Positions 1 to 8,456 are shown, numbered from the stretch's first letter. The stretch is DNA of 37,054 nt from Methylococcales bacterium (GCA_028714175.1 JAQTMV010000024.1:1-37054); one strand, 5' to 3'. The notes: generated by a model from the letters alone, not told the origin. A program made the numbers and translations.

Positions 1-28
1 TGGGTGAATAACTTTGGGAGGTAAAATC

Positions 29-202
29 ATGGCTCGACTCAAAAAATACAAGCCTTACAGATTTTATGCTTTTGTTCAACTGCGGTTTTTAGGTTTAAAC
101 GGGCACATAAAACGGAGAATCAATATCAGGTTTGCCTGGTTCCCAAGCTGGAGCTTGGGAACCAGGGAAATCCCCAAATCAACCGGAGTTCTCGTGGATT
201 AA
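29..202 (+). CDS. Small ORF of unknown function, doubtful
   Basis: A 57-codon reading frame starts at ATG 29 and has a good Shine-Dalgarno-like GGGAGG about 9 bases upstream. The N-terminal part is basic (MARLKKYKPYRFYAF). The last third is read through the palindromic repeat at 137-164 and through DNA that encodes the reverse-transcriptase remnant in another frame, so the C-terminus is not native. It may be the 5' stub of a gene that was cut by the same rearrangement that truncated the reverse transcriptase. I do not recognise a family. The ribosome binding site is the only positive evidence. Confidence 0.2.
   Translation: MARLKKYKPYRFYAFVQLRFLGLNGHIKRRINIRFAWFPSWSLGTREIPKSTGVLVD
137..164. 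repeat. Perfect palindromic hairpin repeat (GGTTCCCAAGCT type)
   Basis: Two perfect 13-base arms (TGGTTCCCAAGCT and AGCTTGGGAACCA) are separated by GG. Related hairpins occur at 772-789, 797-818, 1535-1561 and inside hrpA at 17006-17031, so this is a dispersed REP-like family. This copy sits immediately before the point where recognisable reverse-transcriptase sequence begins, so it may mark the truncation breakpoint. Confidence 0.8.
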
Positions 203-441
203 CCTATTGCGGTTTCCGGATTTTCCCCGGCACCGTTCGGCTGACAAAACGCAAGCAAAGACGTTATCGCCTCTTGCGCCGGCGTTACGAGACTGCCTGG
301 GAGCGGAACGATATGACCGATCGGGAGTTGCAGTCCGCCTATGATGCAATTTTAGGCGCGACTTTGCCGGCGGAGAGCCAAAGCTGGCGACAACGGGACT
401 TGCAATTGCACCCGTCCGTGTATGAAAATGGAGCCGGGTGA
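172..441 (+). pseudogene. C-terminal remnant of a DGR-type reverse transcriptase
   Basis: Read in the frame of position 211, this stretch encodes about 89 residues ending at TGA 439-441. It contains GLTYCGFRIFPGTVRLTKRK followed by an arginine-rich helix (RYRLLRRRYE). This resembles the C-terminal end of reverse transcriptases of diversity-generating retroelements and group II introns, where a Gf.ifP..vRL segment precedes a basic helix. The palm and fingers, including the YxDD catalytic motif, are absent: upstream of about 172 the frame runs into the palindrome at 137-164 and then unrelated sequence. No start codon fits. The stop overlaps the ATG that opens the template-like segment (TGATG), the close coupling expected of an RT followed by its template region. 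The RT assignment rests on motif recognition; the DGR subtype rests on the neighbouring template. Confidence 0.68.
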
Positions 442-454
442 TGATCGAAGGCTC

Positions 455-580
455 TAACCGCGTGTTGCGCGGCGGTTCCTGGAACAACAACGGCAGGAAC
501 GTGCGTTCCGCTAACCGAAACAGGAACGAACCCGCTAACCGTAACGACAACATCGGTTTCCGCCTGGCCCTAGCTCGAAC
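455..580 (+). other. Putative DGR template region (AAC-rich, FGE/C-type-lectin motif)
   Basis: Read from ATG 441, the segment gives VLRGGSWNNNGRNVRSANRN and continues to NIGFRLA. This is the C-terminal signature of formylglycine-generating-enzyme-like variable proteins diversified by DGRs. Ten asparagine codons lie in 483-551 and all are AAC, as expected of an unmutated template (TR) whose adenines are mutagenised during reverse transcription; a used variable region would show substitutions there. The reading frame continues to 701, but the part after about 580 shows no family resemblance. No second copy (variable region) exists in this window. The alternative is the tail of an ordinary FGE-sulfatase-type gene, which the adjacent RT remnant makes less likely. 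Confidence 0.65.
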
Positions 581-771
581 GATTGTGGATGCGCCTTTCG
601 ACCAGATCGTCATCCGCCCGTCCTTTGTTGGCGGCAAAAACAACATGCCCTTCGGTGCACAAGTAGACATTCGTTCGAAAGTCCGCCGAAGCGGCGCTTA
701 GTCTAGGCTCCGGCTTTTCGGTCAGGGCAATCGCGCGGTGATGTATACCACAAGCCCTAGCTTCGCAAGAC

Positions 772-818
772 TGGAAGCTGGAGCTTCCATACCGAATTCC
801 CAAGCAGGAGCTTGGGAA
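772..818. repeat. Two adjacent hairpin repeats
   Basis: The first hairpin (772-789) has perfect 8-base arms TGGAAGCT/AGCTTCCA around GG, the same AGCT-GG-AGCT core as the copy at 137-164. The second (797-818) has perfect 9-base arms TTCCCAAGC/GCTTGGGAA around a 4-base loop. Together with the first copy they bracket the DGR remnant. They could also act as a terminator, although no T-run follows. Confidence 0.75.
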
Positions 819-858
819 CTAGCTAACTAGCGAAACCTAAGTAAATGAGAGCAAAACA

Positions 859-1500
859 ATGGCAATATCAGAACGACAACGACAAAAAAAGTTGGCAAAG
901 AAAAAACAAAAAAGAGGGGTAACGGTTAAAAAAACAACGCAATCAATGAAAAAAGCTAAACCTTATGTAAGCTACCCCATCCACGAATGTTTGATACCGG
1001 AGGATTTGTTTGTTTCCGGCCTGGGTGAACTGGTGGTAACACGACGACTTCCTAACGGCGATATTGCCATGAGCGCTTTTGTTATCGATGTCTTCTGTCT
1101 GGGTGTCAAAGATGCCATGTTTACGGTACTGCCCGAAAGTGAATATGAGCATAAAATTAAAGTAAGAATGTCGGCGACAGGCGGCAGAGGCTTTGAAAAA
1201 CTGCATCAAAGCTGTGCTAAAAAGCTACTGGACGGTGTGGTTGACTACGCTAAAGAGCTTGGCTTTGCCCCACATCCTGATTATAAAAATGCCAACGACA
1301 TATTTGGCATTATTGATGCCGGCGTGTGTCCAGTGAAATACACCTATGGTAAGGAGGGTAAACCTTTTTATATGAACGGCCCTTATGAATCGCCTGCTGA
1401 CATTGAAAAAATATTAAACATGTTGACTAAAAAATGTGGTGCAGGTGGATTTAATACCATGCTTAGACTGACTGATGATATGGACGACGACTTTATGTAA
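859..1500 (+). CDS. Conserved hypothetical protein with lysine-rich N-terminus
   Basis: This 213-residue protein starts at ATG 859. Residues 2-36 are extremely basic (runs of K, R and Q), suggesting nucleic-acid or ribosome contact. The globular part begins with YPIHECLIPEDLF and continues GLGELVVTRRLPNGDIAMSA and VIDVFCLGVKDA, a pattern I recall from conserved bacterial proteins without an assigned function. No catalytic motif, signal peptide or membrane segment is evident. The C-terminus is acidic (DDMDDDFM). It stands alone between repeat-rich spacers, so the neighbourhood does not suggest a role. That it is a real gene is well supported by length and composition; no function can be given. 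Confidence 0.8.
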   Translation: MAISERQRQKKLAKKKQKRGVTVKKTTQSMKKAKPYVSYPIHECLIPEDLFVSGLGELVVTRRLPNGDIAMSAFVIDVFCLGVKDAMFTVLPESEYEHKIKVRMSATGGRGFEKLHQSCAKKLLDGVVDYAKELGFAPHPDYKNANDIFGIIDAGVCPVKYTYGKEGKPFYMNGPYESPADIEKILNMLTKKCGAGGFNTMLRLTDDMDDDFM

Positions 1501-1534
1501 TTTACCCGGCAAACGCATATGATGTAATCCGTGC

Positions 1535-1561
1535 GGTTCCTTGCGCTGGCGCTTGGGAACC
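1535..1561. repeat. Imperfect hairpin repeat of the GGTTCC family
   Basis: GGTTCC and GGAACC arms enclose a GC-rich core (TGCGC/GCGC). It carries the same GCTTGGGAACC right arm as the copies at 137-164 and 797-818. It lies 35 bases downstream of the hypothetical gene and could serve as its terminator. Confidence 0.55.
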
Positions 1562-1690
1562 AGTGAATCCAATGGCTACTAATCTTATAAATATGTTTAT
1601 TATCCGGTAGTTGATACGTTTAAACCCTGTTAATGACTGTGTTTAACCGATATAATAAACAGTTAACTCAATCCAGTTAGTGAGAACGCA

Positions 1691-2947
1691 GTGGATATTA
1701 AAGAATACATGCAAGGCCTAGGCCTGCAGGCCAGAAAAGCCGGAAGAGAAATCAGCCGGACTGATTCGGGTAAAAAAAACCGGGCCTTGTTGAACATTGC
1801 AGAGGCCATTGAAAGCAGCCATGAACTGCTGATAACTGAAAACCAAAAAGATTTGGATGCCGGCAAGCAAAATGGTCTGGATGCGGCTTTACTGGACAGA
1901 CTGGCAATAACACCAAGCGGTATTCAGGCGATGGTTGAAGGCTTGAAACAGGTGGCCGCCTTGCCTGATCCGGTCGGTGAAATCAGCGATCTGGTTTATA
2001 GACCCAGCGGCATACAAGTCGGGCAAATGCGCGTTCCGTTAGGTGTAATCGGCATTATTTATGAATCCCGTCCCAATGTCACTGTCGATGCAGCGGCCCT
2101 GTGTCTTAAATCCGGCAACGCCTGTATTTTAAGAGGGGGTTCGGAAGCTATCAATTCCAATCGGGCCATTGCATCATGTATTGCCAAAGGACTTGCGGCG
2201 GCCGGTTTGCCTGTGGAAGCTGTGCAAATTGTCGCAACAGCGGATCGCGCTGCGGTGGGCGAATTAATCACCCTGCAGCAATATGTTGATGTTATCGTGC
2301 CGCGCGGCGGCAAGGGCCTGATCGAACGTATTTCCAAAGACGCTACGATTCCTGTCATTAAACATCTTCATGGTGTTTGTCATGTTTATATCGATGATAA
2401 AGCCGATCTGGATAAAGCAGTCAGGATTGCCATTAATGCCAAAACCCATCGTTATGGCGTATGTAATGCGATGGAGACTTTGCTGGTTGCCGAAAGCATT
2501 GCTGCAAAGGTATTGCCGCAATTGGCTGAAAAGTATCTCGAAAAAGGCGTTGAATTACGCGGTTGCCTTAAAACCTGCTCCTTGATTCCGAAGTGCATAA
2601 GAGCAAGTGAAGAAGACTGGCACACTGAATATCTGGCACCGATTTTATCCATCAAAATTGTTAATGGTATAGATGAAGCGATGGAGCATATCAATAAATA
2701 CGGCTCCAGCCATACCGAAGCCATTGTCACCGAGGATTACACGCGGGCAAGACGCTTTTTGCGCGAAGTTGATTCCAGTTCGGTCATGGTAAACGCCTCA
2801 ACCCGTTTTGCCGATGGCTTTGAATATGGTTTGGGCGCAGAAATCGGCATCAGTACCGATAAACTGCACGCACGCGGCCCCGTCGGCTTAATAGGGCTGA
2901 CCTCATTAAAATACATTGTTTTGGGCGATGGCCATATCAGGCAATAG
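1691..2947 (+). CDS. proA: Gamma-glutamyl phosphate reductase
   Basis: ProA reduces gamma-glutamyl phosphate with NADPH to glutamate-5-semialdehyde, the second step of proline synthesis in the cytoplasm. The 418-residue product matches the usual family length and aldehyde-dehydrogenase fold. Visible landmarks are the cofactor-domain segment [20 protein letters not shown], the VPRGGKGLI motif and the catalytic cysteine (about residue 258) in [10 protein letters not shown]. The start is GTG at 1691, chosen because it gives a family-like N-terminus ([17 protein letters not shown]). nadD begins directly after its stop codon, so proA, nadD and probably rsfS form one transcription unit. No proB is present here. 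Confidence 0.97.
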   Translation: MDIKEYMQGLGLQARKAGREISRTDSGKKNRALLNIAEAIESSHELLITENQKDLDAGKQNGLDAALLDRLAITPSGIQAMVEGLKQVAALPDPVGEISDLVYRPSGIQVGQMRVPLGVIGIIYESRPNVTVDAAALCLKSGNACILRGGSEAINSNRAIASCIAKGLAAAGLPVEAVQIVATADRAAVGELITLQQYVDVIVPRGGKGLIERISKDATIPVIKHLHGVCHVYIDDKADLDKAVRIAINAKTHRYGVCNAMETLLVAESIAAKVLPQLAEKYLEKGVELRGCLKTCSLIPKCIRASEEDWHTEYLAPILSIKIVNGIDEAMEHINKYGSSHTEAIVTEDYTRARRFLREVDSSSVMVNASTRFADGFEYGLGAEIGISTDKLHARGPVGLIGLTSLKYIVLGDGHIRQ

Positions 2948-3571
2948 ATGATTGGTATCCTTGGCGGTACATTTGATCCAGTCCACTATGGGCACTTACG
3001 CTCAGCGCTTGAAGTTAAAGAAATTTTCGGGCTGACAGAAATCCGGTTAATCCCCAGTGCACAACCACCCCATCGAGAACAACCCGCGGCAACAGCCTTA
3101 ATGCGCTTGCACATGCTGGAACTGGCCATCAAAAATCAGCCTGGGTTAATTATTGACGCCCGCGAATTAAACCGGAATGGCACGTCTTATATGGTGGATA
3201 CGCTGAAGTCTGTACGGCAGGAATTCAAAGACGAACCATTGCTGTTGTTTATCGGCAGTGATGCCTTCAATCATCTGAAGACCTGGCATCAATGGCCGCA
3301 TTTATTTGATTTTGCGCATATTGTAGTCATGACCAGGCCGGGCTTTGAAACACAGAATCTCGATGAATTTTTTAAAGCCAGGCTGGCTGCCGGGATAACT
3401 GAATTGGCACACAATGTAGCGGGTAAGTTATACTTTCAGCAAGTCACACAACTTGATATTTCGGCAACGGCTATCAGGAACATGATTGCAGAACAAAAAA
3501 ATCCGGGTTTTTTACTACCCGATTCTGTTATAGCCTATATCAGGCAACACAAGCTTTACCAGAGACATTAA
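2948..3571 (+). CDS. nadD: Nicotinate-nucleotide adenylyltransferase
   Basis: NadD transfers AMP from ATP to nicotinate mononucleotide, giving deamido-NAD in NAD synthesis. The 207-residue protein opens with the nucleotidyltransferase signature GGTFDPVHYGHLR (the H-x-G-H ATP site, residues 6-18) and carries the second conserved motif as ISATAIR near residue 175. Its ATG follows the proA stop codon without any gap, implying translational coupling. rsfS follows 26 bases later, a common nadD-rsfS pairing in Gammaproteobacteria. Confidence 0.96.
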   Translation: MIGILGGTFDPVHYGHLRSALEVKEIFGLTEIRLIPSAQPPHREQPAATALMRLHMLELAIKNQPGLIIDARELNRNGTSYMVDTLKSVRQEFKDEPLLLFIGSDAFNHLKTWHQWPHLFDFAHIVVMTRPGFETQNLDEFFKARLAAGITELAHNVAGKLYFQQVTQLDISATAIRNMIAEQKNPGFLLPDSVIAYIRQHKLYQRH

Positions 3572-3597
3572 TCTCATTATTTGGACCAGGAAATTTA

Positions 3598-3951
3598 ATG
3601 CAAGTAGAAGAGTTATTGGAAATTGTCCAGGAAGTTCTGGATGAACGCAAAGGGCAAAAAATAACGACACTGGATGTCCGGGGCAAAACCAGCTTTACCG
3701 ATTACATGGTGGTAGTGACAGGAACGTCTGATCGTCATATAAAATCTCTATGTGATTACATAGCAGAAAAAGTCAAGGAAAAAGGCTATAAACCGTTAGG
3801 GCTGGAAGGTGATTTGGGTTCGGACTGGGTTCTGCTGGATCTCGGGGATGTGATTGTCCATGCGATGACAGCACAGGCGCGCGAATTCTATCAGCTTGAG
3901 AAATTATGGTCAATTGATCGCCCTAAAGATATTGAGCAGCAAGCAAGCTGA
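3598..3951 (+). CDS. rsfS: Ribosomal silencing factor RsfS
   Basis: RsfS (Iojap/DUF143 family) binds uL14 on the large ribosomal subunit and blocks subunit joining when nutrients are scarce. The 117-residue product has the normal length and the typical segments DVRGKTSFTDYMVVVTGTSD, GYKPLGLEG, DWVLLDLGDVIVHAM and REFYQLEKLW. A GGA-containing ribosome site (GACCAGGAAATTT) precedes ATG 3598. It closes the proA-nadD-rsfS unit. rlmH, its frequent downstream partner, is absent. Confidence 0.96.
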   Translation: MQVEELLEIVQEVLDERKGQKITTLDVRGKTSFTDYMVVVTGTSDRHIKSLCDYIAEKVKEKGYKPLGLEGDLGSDWVLLDLGDVIVHAMTAQAREFYQLEKLWSIDRPKDIEQQAS

Positions 3952-4150
3952 GCACAGAAAATTGGCTGACTTTAGGTGGAATTAGTTAGCGGCTTGTTAA
4001 AACTTTTGTGGTAACTATTCGAGTACTTTCTGTATTGTATCAATCAGCATCGAAAAGTATCCAATTAACAGCATTGAGTAATGTTCAGATATTCCGTAGA
4101 GTTATTCCGTTTTTAACTCCTTTTTCGGCATTATTAAGGGATAAAATCAA

Positions 4151-5608
4151 ATGATCAGCAAATTATTAAAGATTTTAAACTTCGCGTTATTGCTTTTACC
4201 CGCTGCTTCGGCTTTTGCCGGCGAAGCTTCGGAAATTTTAAGCGCGCCCAAGTCATTAAGTTTAACCCATCATATCATTGGCTATCTTTCTATAGCCGTG
4301 ACCGTTATGGCCTATGTAGCCGCAATGTCGGAAGAAGTGATCGAACTGCGCAAGTCCAAACCGATGGTCCTGGGTTCGGCGATCGTGTGGTTTGCGATAT
4401 GTATCTACTATGCCTTGCACGGAGAAGCCAAAGTTGCGGCAGTCGCATTTGAAAGCAATCTGCTTGCTTATATCGAATTGTTTTTGTTTATCCTGGTGTC
4501 GATGACTTACATAAACGCCATGGCCGAACGCGGCATTTTCGATGGGCTCAGGATTTGGCTGCTAGGCCGGCAATACAGCTACCGGCAACTGTTCTGGATT
4601 ACCGGAGTTCTTGCCTTTCTGCTTTCTACCGTGATCAGCGGTCTGGCGGTAGGTATTCTTATGGGTACTATTGCGGCTACGGTTGGTAAACATAAGAAAG
4701 AATTCGTCGCCCTGGCTTGCGTCAATATCGTCGTGGCGACCAATGCCGGAGGTTCGTTTAGTCCCCTCGGCGGTATTTCTACTCTGTTCGTCTGGCAACA
4801 TAAGATCCTGCACTTCAATGAATTCTTCTCACTGGCTGTTCCCTGCCTGGTCAATTTTCTGTTGCCTGCAGCCGTCATGCATTTTTTCGTTCCCAAAGAA
4901 ACACCGGCAGCTTCCACCAGCTCCATTTGGCTTCGTCGTGGCAGCAAGCGGGTTATTTTACTTTTCGTCGTGACACTCGCTATTACGGTCTCTTCTAACG
5001 TCGTTCTGGAACTGCCGCCTGCCGCAGGCATGATGGCGGGGCTCGGTTTATTACAGTTTTTCAGCTTTTATCTGAAGAGGACGGCATATGAAGTTAAAAG
5101 CGATTTTGCCCATGTATACAAGCTCTTCCAGGTGGAAGCTCCCCCTAATAATAACAAACAGGATTTTGACATATTCAAGAATGTTGGCAATGTGGATTGG
5201 GATACGCTGTTATTCTTTTACGGCGCGATGATGATCATTGGAGCCCTGGGGTTCATCGGCTATCTTGATGCCATTGCGCATTTTCTGTTCGGGCAGATTA
5301 GTCCCACGGTTGCCAATATTATGATCGGACTTTCATCTGCGTTTATTGATAACGGCACATTGATGTTTGCCGTATTGAGCATGCATCCCGATATTCCGCC
5401 TGGCCAATGGCTGCTGTTGACCTTAACCCTCGGTGTGGGCGGCAGCCTGCTGGCAATAGGATCTGCGCCCGGAGTCGGATTGCTCGGCCAGATCAAGGAA
5501 GGCTATACTTTCGCATACCACATGCGCTGGATGCCTATTATTTTGCTGGGCTATTTCGCCAGTATTGCCGTTCATTTCTGGATAAATTCCAGGTTATTTT
5601 TAAGCTAG
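4151..5608 (+). CDS. nhaD: NhaD-type Na+/H+ antiporter
   Basis: This 485-residue inner-membrane protein belongs to the NhaD branch of the ion-transporter (ArsB/NhaD) superfamily, which exports sodium or lithium in exchange for protons. The first 23 residues look like a cleavable signal or first helix ending in SAFA. About eleven further hydrophobic helices follow, with a family-typical early segment AMSEEVIELRKSKPMVLGSA, the helix-breaking NAGGSFSPLGGISTLFVW (about residue 200), and SSAFIDNGTLMFAV and GVGGSLLAIGSAPGVGLLGQ near the end. A ribosome site AAGGGA lies about 10 bases before ATG 4151. The 199-base spacer before it probably holds its own promoter. kup follows after 142 bases, so two cation transporters are adjacent. 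Which ions it carries is inferred from the family. Confidence 0.9.
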   Translation: MISKLLKILNFALLLLPAASAFAGEASEILSAPKSLSLTHHIIGYLSIAVTVMAYVAAMSEEVIELRKSKPMVLGSAIVWFAICIYYALHGEAKVAAVAFESNLLAYIELFLFILVSMTYINAMAERGIFDGLRIWLLGRQYSYRQLFWITGVLAFLLSTVISGLAVGILMGTIAATVGKHKKEFVALACVNIVVATNAGGSFSPLGGISTLFVWQHKILHFNEFFSLAVPCLVNFLLPAAVMHFFVPKETPAASTSSIWLRRGSKRVILLFVVTLAITVSSNVVLELPPAAGMMAGLGLLQFFSFYLKRTAYEVKSDFAHVYKLFQVEAPPNNNKQDFDIFKNVGNVDWDTLLFFYGAMMIIGALGFIGYLDAIAHFLFGQISPTVANIMIGLSSAFIDNGTLMFAVLSMHPDIPPGQWLLLTLTLGVGGSLLAIGSAPGVGLLGQIKEGYTFAYHMRWMPIILLGYFASIAVHFWINSRLFLS

Positions 5609-5697
5609 CCAGTTGTGCATGTCAAGCGGTGTTATCTTGAAATAATGAAGAAATAATATGCCTAATTTCTTTATCCGAGGAGTTATTGGACGAAATC

Positions 5698-5751
5698 ATG
5701 CCGTACGATTTTTCTTATAAATTTATAAAAAATACAGGTCAGTTACGGTAA
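5698..5751 (+). CDS. Possible 17-residue leader peptide coupled to kup
   Basis: ATG 5698 opens a 17-codon frame (MPYDFSYKFIKNTGQLR) whose TAA overlaps the kup start codon as TAATG. A GGA lies about 8 bases upstream and AGGAG about 15. The kup start itself has only weak ribosome-site sequence directly upstream, so reinitiation from this frame is plausible. The frame is short and could be chance. Confidence 0.3.
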   Translation: MPYDFSYKFIKNTGQLR

Positions 5752-7634
5752 TGCCTTCACCTTCAAAAAATCAATCCAAAGAACAACTGGCAGGTTTAGC
5801 GTTGGGCGCCATCGGCGTTGTGTTTGGCGACATCGGCACCAGCCCGCTTTATGCAATCAAGGAAGTATTTCACGGCGGTTTGACGATTGATAAAATGCAT
5901 GTGTTAGGTGTCTTGTCTCTGATTTTTTGGGCAATAACGATGGTTGTAACCATCAAATACGCTATTTTCATCATGCGTGCCGATAACAAGGGCGAAGGTG
6001 GCATTATCGCGCTAATGGCTCTTGCGTTGCATGGTTCCAAAGATAATCCTGAAAAAATGGCCTTCATTGTCACTATCGGCTTATTGGGTGCGTCACTATT
6101 TTTCGGCGACAGCATAATTACTCCAGCGATATCGGTACTTAGCGCCGTCGAGGGCTTGCAAGTTATTGCTCCATCATTAGCTGATTATGTGTTGCCGATT
6201 ACCATCACGGTGCTGGGCGGGCTGTTTATTCTGCAAGCGAAAGGCACCGGCAAGGTGGGCAAAATCTTTTCGCCGGTCATGTGTTTCTGGTTCGGGTTGC
6301 TTGCGGTCCTGGGCGTGATTAACATCATCCATGAACCGGAAGTGTTGATGGCGATTAACCCTTATTATGCAGTGCATTTGCTGTTTGAGTTAGGCTGGCA
6401 AGGATTTTTGATTATGGGTGCGGTGGTGCTGGCGATCACCGGTGCCGAAGCGTTGTATGCCGATATGGGACACTTCGGACTGAAACCGATCCGTTACGCC
6501 TGGTTCAGCTTCGTGTTTCCGGCGCTGTTGCTCAACTATTTCGGACAAGGCGCTCTGTTGATCGGCCACCCCGATGCAATACAAAATCCTTTCTATTTAC
6601 TCGCGCCAACCTGGGCGCTGTATCCTTTGCTGATTCTATCGACACTGGCGACCGTCATAGCCTCCCAGGCCGTCATCTCGGGTGCTTTTTCAGTAACGCG
6701 GCAGGCGATACAACTGGGTTATTGTCCGCGCATGAATATTTTGCATACATCAGGTGAAGAAAAGGGACAAGTCTACGTTCCCGCCGTTAACTGGCTGTTG
6801 ATGGTATCGGTATTCATTCTGGTGCTCAGTTTCCAGTCATCTTCAGCTCTTGCATCAGCTTACGGTATTGCTGTTACCGGTACGATGATAGTGGATACTG
6901 TACTTGCATTTATCATCATCCAGGCGTTATGGAAATGGACAAAGGCTACCAGCGTGACCTTCCTGTCGACGTTTTTGGCCATAGACTTTCTGTTTTTTTC
7001 TTCCAATAGCCTGAAAATACCTACCGGCGGTTGGCTCCCGCTGGTCGTAGCTACAGTACTGTTTCTAATATTGACGACATGGATCAAGGGACGAAGGTTA
7101 CTTTCAGAATATATGGATGAGAGACGAACATTATTCGAGGACCTGGAGGGGAAAATAAGTGGTAATTTGGTGACGGTACCGGGTACTGCAATTTATTTGA
7201 CGAGAAGCTTGCACGGTGTGCCTCAAGTGCTGTTGCACAACCTTGAACACAATCACGTATTGCATGAGCAAATTATTGTGCTGACCATTGTTACCACGAA
7301 CGAACCCTATGTTGACGAAGCGCACCTGGTCAAAATCAGGGCCTTCGGTGAAAACCGGAATTTTTACCGGGTAAAACTCTATTACGGTTTCAAGCAAACC
7401 GCCGACGTACGCCGCGCATTGGAATTATGCATGCAACAAGGCCTGGATATTAATCCAAAAAATGCATCTTTTTTCATAGGCAGCGAACAAGTATCTTTTC
7501 GTAACAAAAGCCCAATGCCGAAATGGCGCAGGGCATTGTTCAGGTTTTTATTTCACAATTCTTCCAGTGCGATTGATTTTTTTAAAATACCTGTTGACCG
7601 GGTTGTGGAACTCGGAATTCGTATCGAGCTGTAA
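5751..7634 (+). CDS. kup: Low-affinity potassium transporter Kup
   Basis: Kup (Trk D/KUP/HAK family) imports potassium, probably with protons, across the inner membrane. The 627-residue length and the hallmark segments are all present: ALGAIGVVFGDIGTSPLYAI at the first helix, NKGEGGIIALMAL, FGDSIITPAISVLSAVEGL and GAEALYADMGHFG. Twelve membrane helices occupy roughly residues 15-430 and a cytoplasmic C-terminal domain fills the rest. It starts at ATG 5751, overlapping the stop of a possible leader peptide. It is followed by a strong stem-loop shared with the convergent dedA. With nhaD upstream and trkA/trkH further on, the window carries both major potassium-uptake systems. Confidence 0.97.
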   Translation: MPSPSKNQSKEQLAGLALGAIGVVFGDIGTSPLYAIKEVFHGGLTIDKMHVLGVLSLIFWAITMVVTIKYAIFIMRADNKGEGGIIALMALALHGSKDNPEKMAFIVTIGLLGASLFFGDSIITPAISVLSAVEGLQVIAPSLADYVLPITITVLGGLFILQAKGTGKVGKIFSPVMCFWFGLLAVLGVINIIHEPEVLMAINPYYAVHLLFELGWQGFLIMGAVVLAITGAEALYADMGHFGLKPIRYAWFSFVFPALLLNYFGQGALLIGHPDAIQNPFYLLAPTWALYPLLILSTLATVIASQAVISGAFSVTRQAIQLGYCPRMNILHTSGEEKGQVYVPAVNWLLMVSVFILVLSFQSSSALASAYGIAVTGTMIVDTVLAFIIIQALWKWTKATSVTFLSTFLAIDFLFFSSNSLKIPTGGWLPLVVATVLFLILTTWIKGRRLLSEYMDERRTLFEDLEGKISGNLVTVPGTAIYLTRSLHGVPQVLLHNLEHNHVLHEQIIVLTIVTTNEPYVDEAHLVKIRAFGENRNFYRVKLYYGFKQTADVRRALELCMQQGLDINPKNASFFIGSEQVSFRNKSPMPKWRRALFRFLFHNSSSAIDFFKIPVDRVVELGIRIEL

Positions 7635-7669
7635 CCGAAACATTTTATATTAGATAACTTACAAATAAT

Positions 7670-7727
7670 AAACCGCCACAGATTCACAGATTTTAAATAA
7701 GTTTAATCTGTGAATCTGTGGCGGTTT
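7670..7727. terminator. Long bidirectional stem-loop between kup and dedA
   Basis: Perfect 23-base arms (7670-7692 and 7705-7727, starting AAACCGCCACAGATTC) enclose a 12-base loop. It lies between convergent genes, 35 bases after the kup stop and 7 bases from the dedA stop. Short T- or A-rich flanks on both sides fit termination in both directions. The arm length is unusual for a simple terminator. Confidence 0.8.
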
Positions 7728-7734
7728 TACATTA

Positions 7735-8382
7735 TTAACTCGCTTTTGAATAATACTTATGCCGCATGTACTCTATTAAAGCTGGCATTATTGAGATTAT
7801 AACAATAGCTAAAATTACAATAGTGAAATTATGTTTCACTACCGGTATATTGCCAAATAAGTAGCCTCCAAACAAGCAAATAGAAATCCAGGAAACTCCG
7901 CCAATAACATTGTAGTGAAGAAACTTTTTATAACCCATATCGCCTATACCTGCGACAAACGGGGCAAAGGTACGAATAATAGGAACAAATCGGGCAATTA
8001 TAATCGTTTTAGCGCCATATTTTTCATAGAATTTATGAGTACGTTCAACATGTTCTTTATTCAAAAACCTAGTTTTTTCCTGTTTAGCTATTTTGGGACC
8101 AAAAAAACTTCCAATTTCATAATTGACTGAATCGCCTCCTACCGCAGCAATACATAAAATCACATATAAAATTCCAATACTCATGTCGCCATTTGCAGCA
8201 AAAGCACCCGCTGCAAAAAGCAAGGAATCCCCCGGTAAAAAAGGTAATACCACTAACCCTGTTTCACAGAAAATAATAATAAATAATATTATGTACGTTA
8301 CATGTCCATAGTTTTGAATAATCTCGCTGAGATATTTATCCAGGTGTATAAAAATATTAATAAATTGGGTAATGTGTTCCAT
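7735..8382 (-). CDS. DedA family membrane protein
   Basis: This 215-residue inner-membrane protein shows the DedA/SNARE-associated (VTT) signature. An E-x4-V-x-P-x-LPGD segment appears as CETGLVVLPFLPGDSLLFAAG, followed by the GDSVNYEIGS motif, the FYEKYGAKTIIIARFVPIIR loop with its conserved arginines, and GGVSWIS. DedA proteins such as E. coli YqjA and YghB support membrane homeostasis and are implicated in proton-dependent recycling of undecaprenyl-phosphate or phospholipids; the exact role here cannot be told. Five or six hydrophobic helices are visible. ATG 8382 fits the family start. It lies 74 bases downstream of exbD and might be transcribed with the tonB operon. Confidence 0.9.
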   Translation of the reverse strand: MEHITQFINIFIHLDKYLSEIIQNYGHVTYIILFIIIFCETGLVVLPFLPGDSLLFAAGAFAANGDMSIGILYVILCIAAVGGDSVNYEIGSFFGPKIAKQEKTRFLNKEHVERTHKFYEKYGAKTIIIARFVPIIRTFAPFVAGIGDMGYKKFLHYNVIGGVSWISICLFGGYLFGNIPVVKHNFTIVILAIVIISIMPALIEYMRHKYYSKAS

Positions 8383-8456
8383 GCTAATTCCTGATGTTGT
8401 TTTTGCCAGGTTGGGGCCGATTAGTTTAACTTGCTATATGCCAGTCCAACTAATTG

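Noticed and set aside
179..670. 163-codon minus-strand frame across the RT/template remnant
   Set aside because: It is antisense to two recognisable plus-strand sequences, has no family resemblance and no ribosome site.
3952..4150. Sodium or lithium riboswitch before nhaD
   Set aside because: No multi-stem structure or conserved motif could be made out by eye; only an ordinary promoter-sized spacer is visible.
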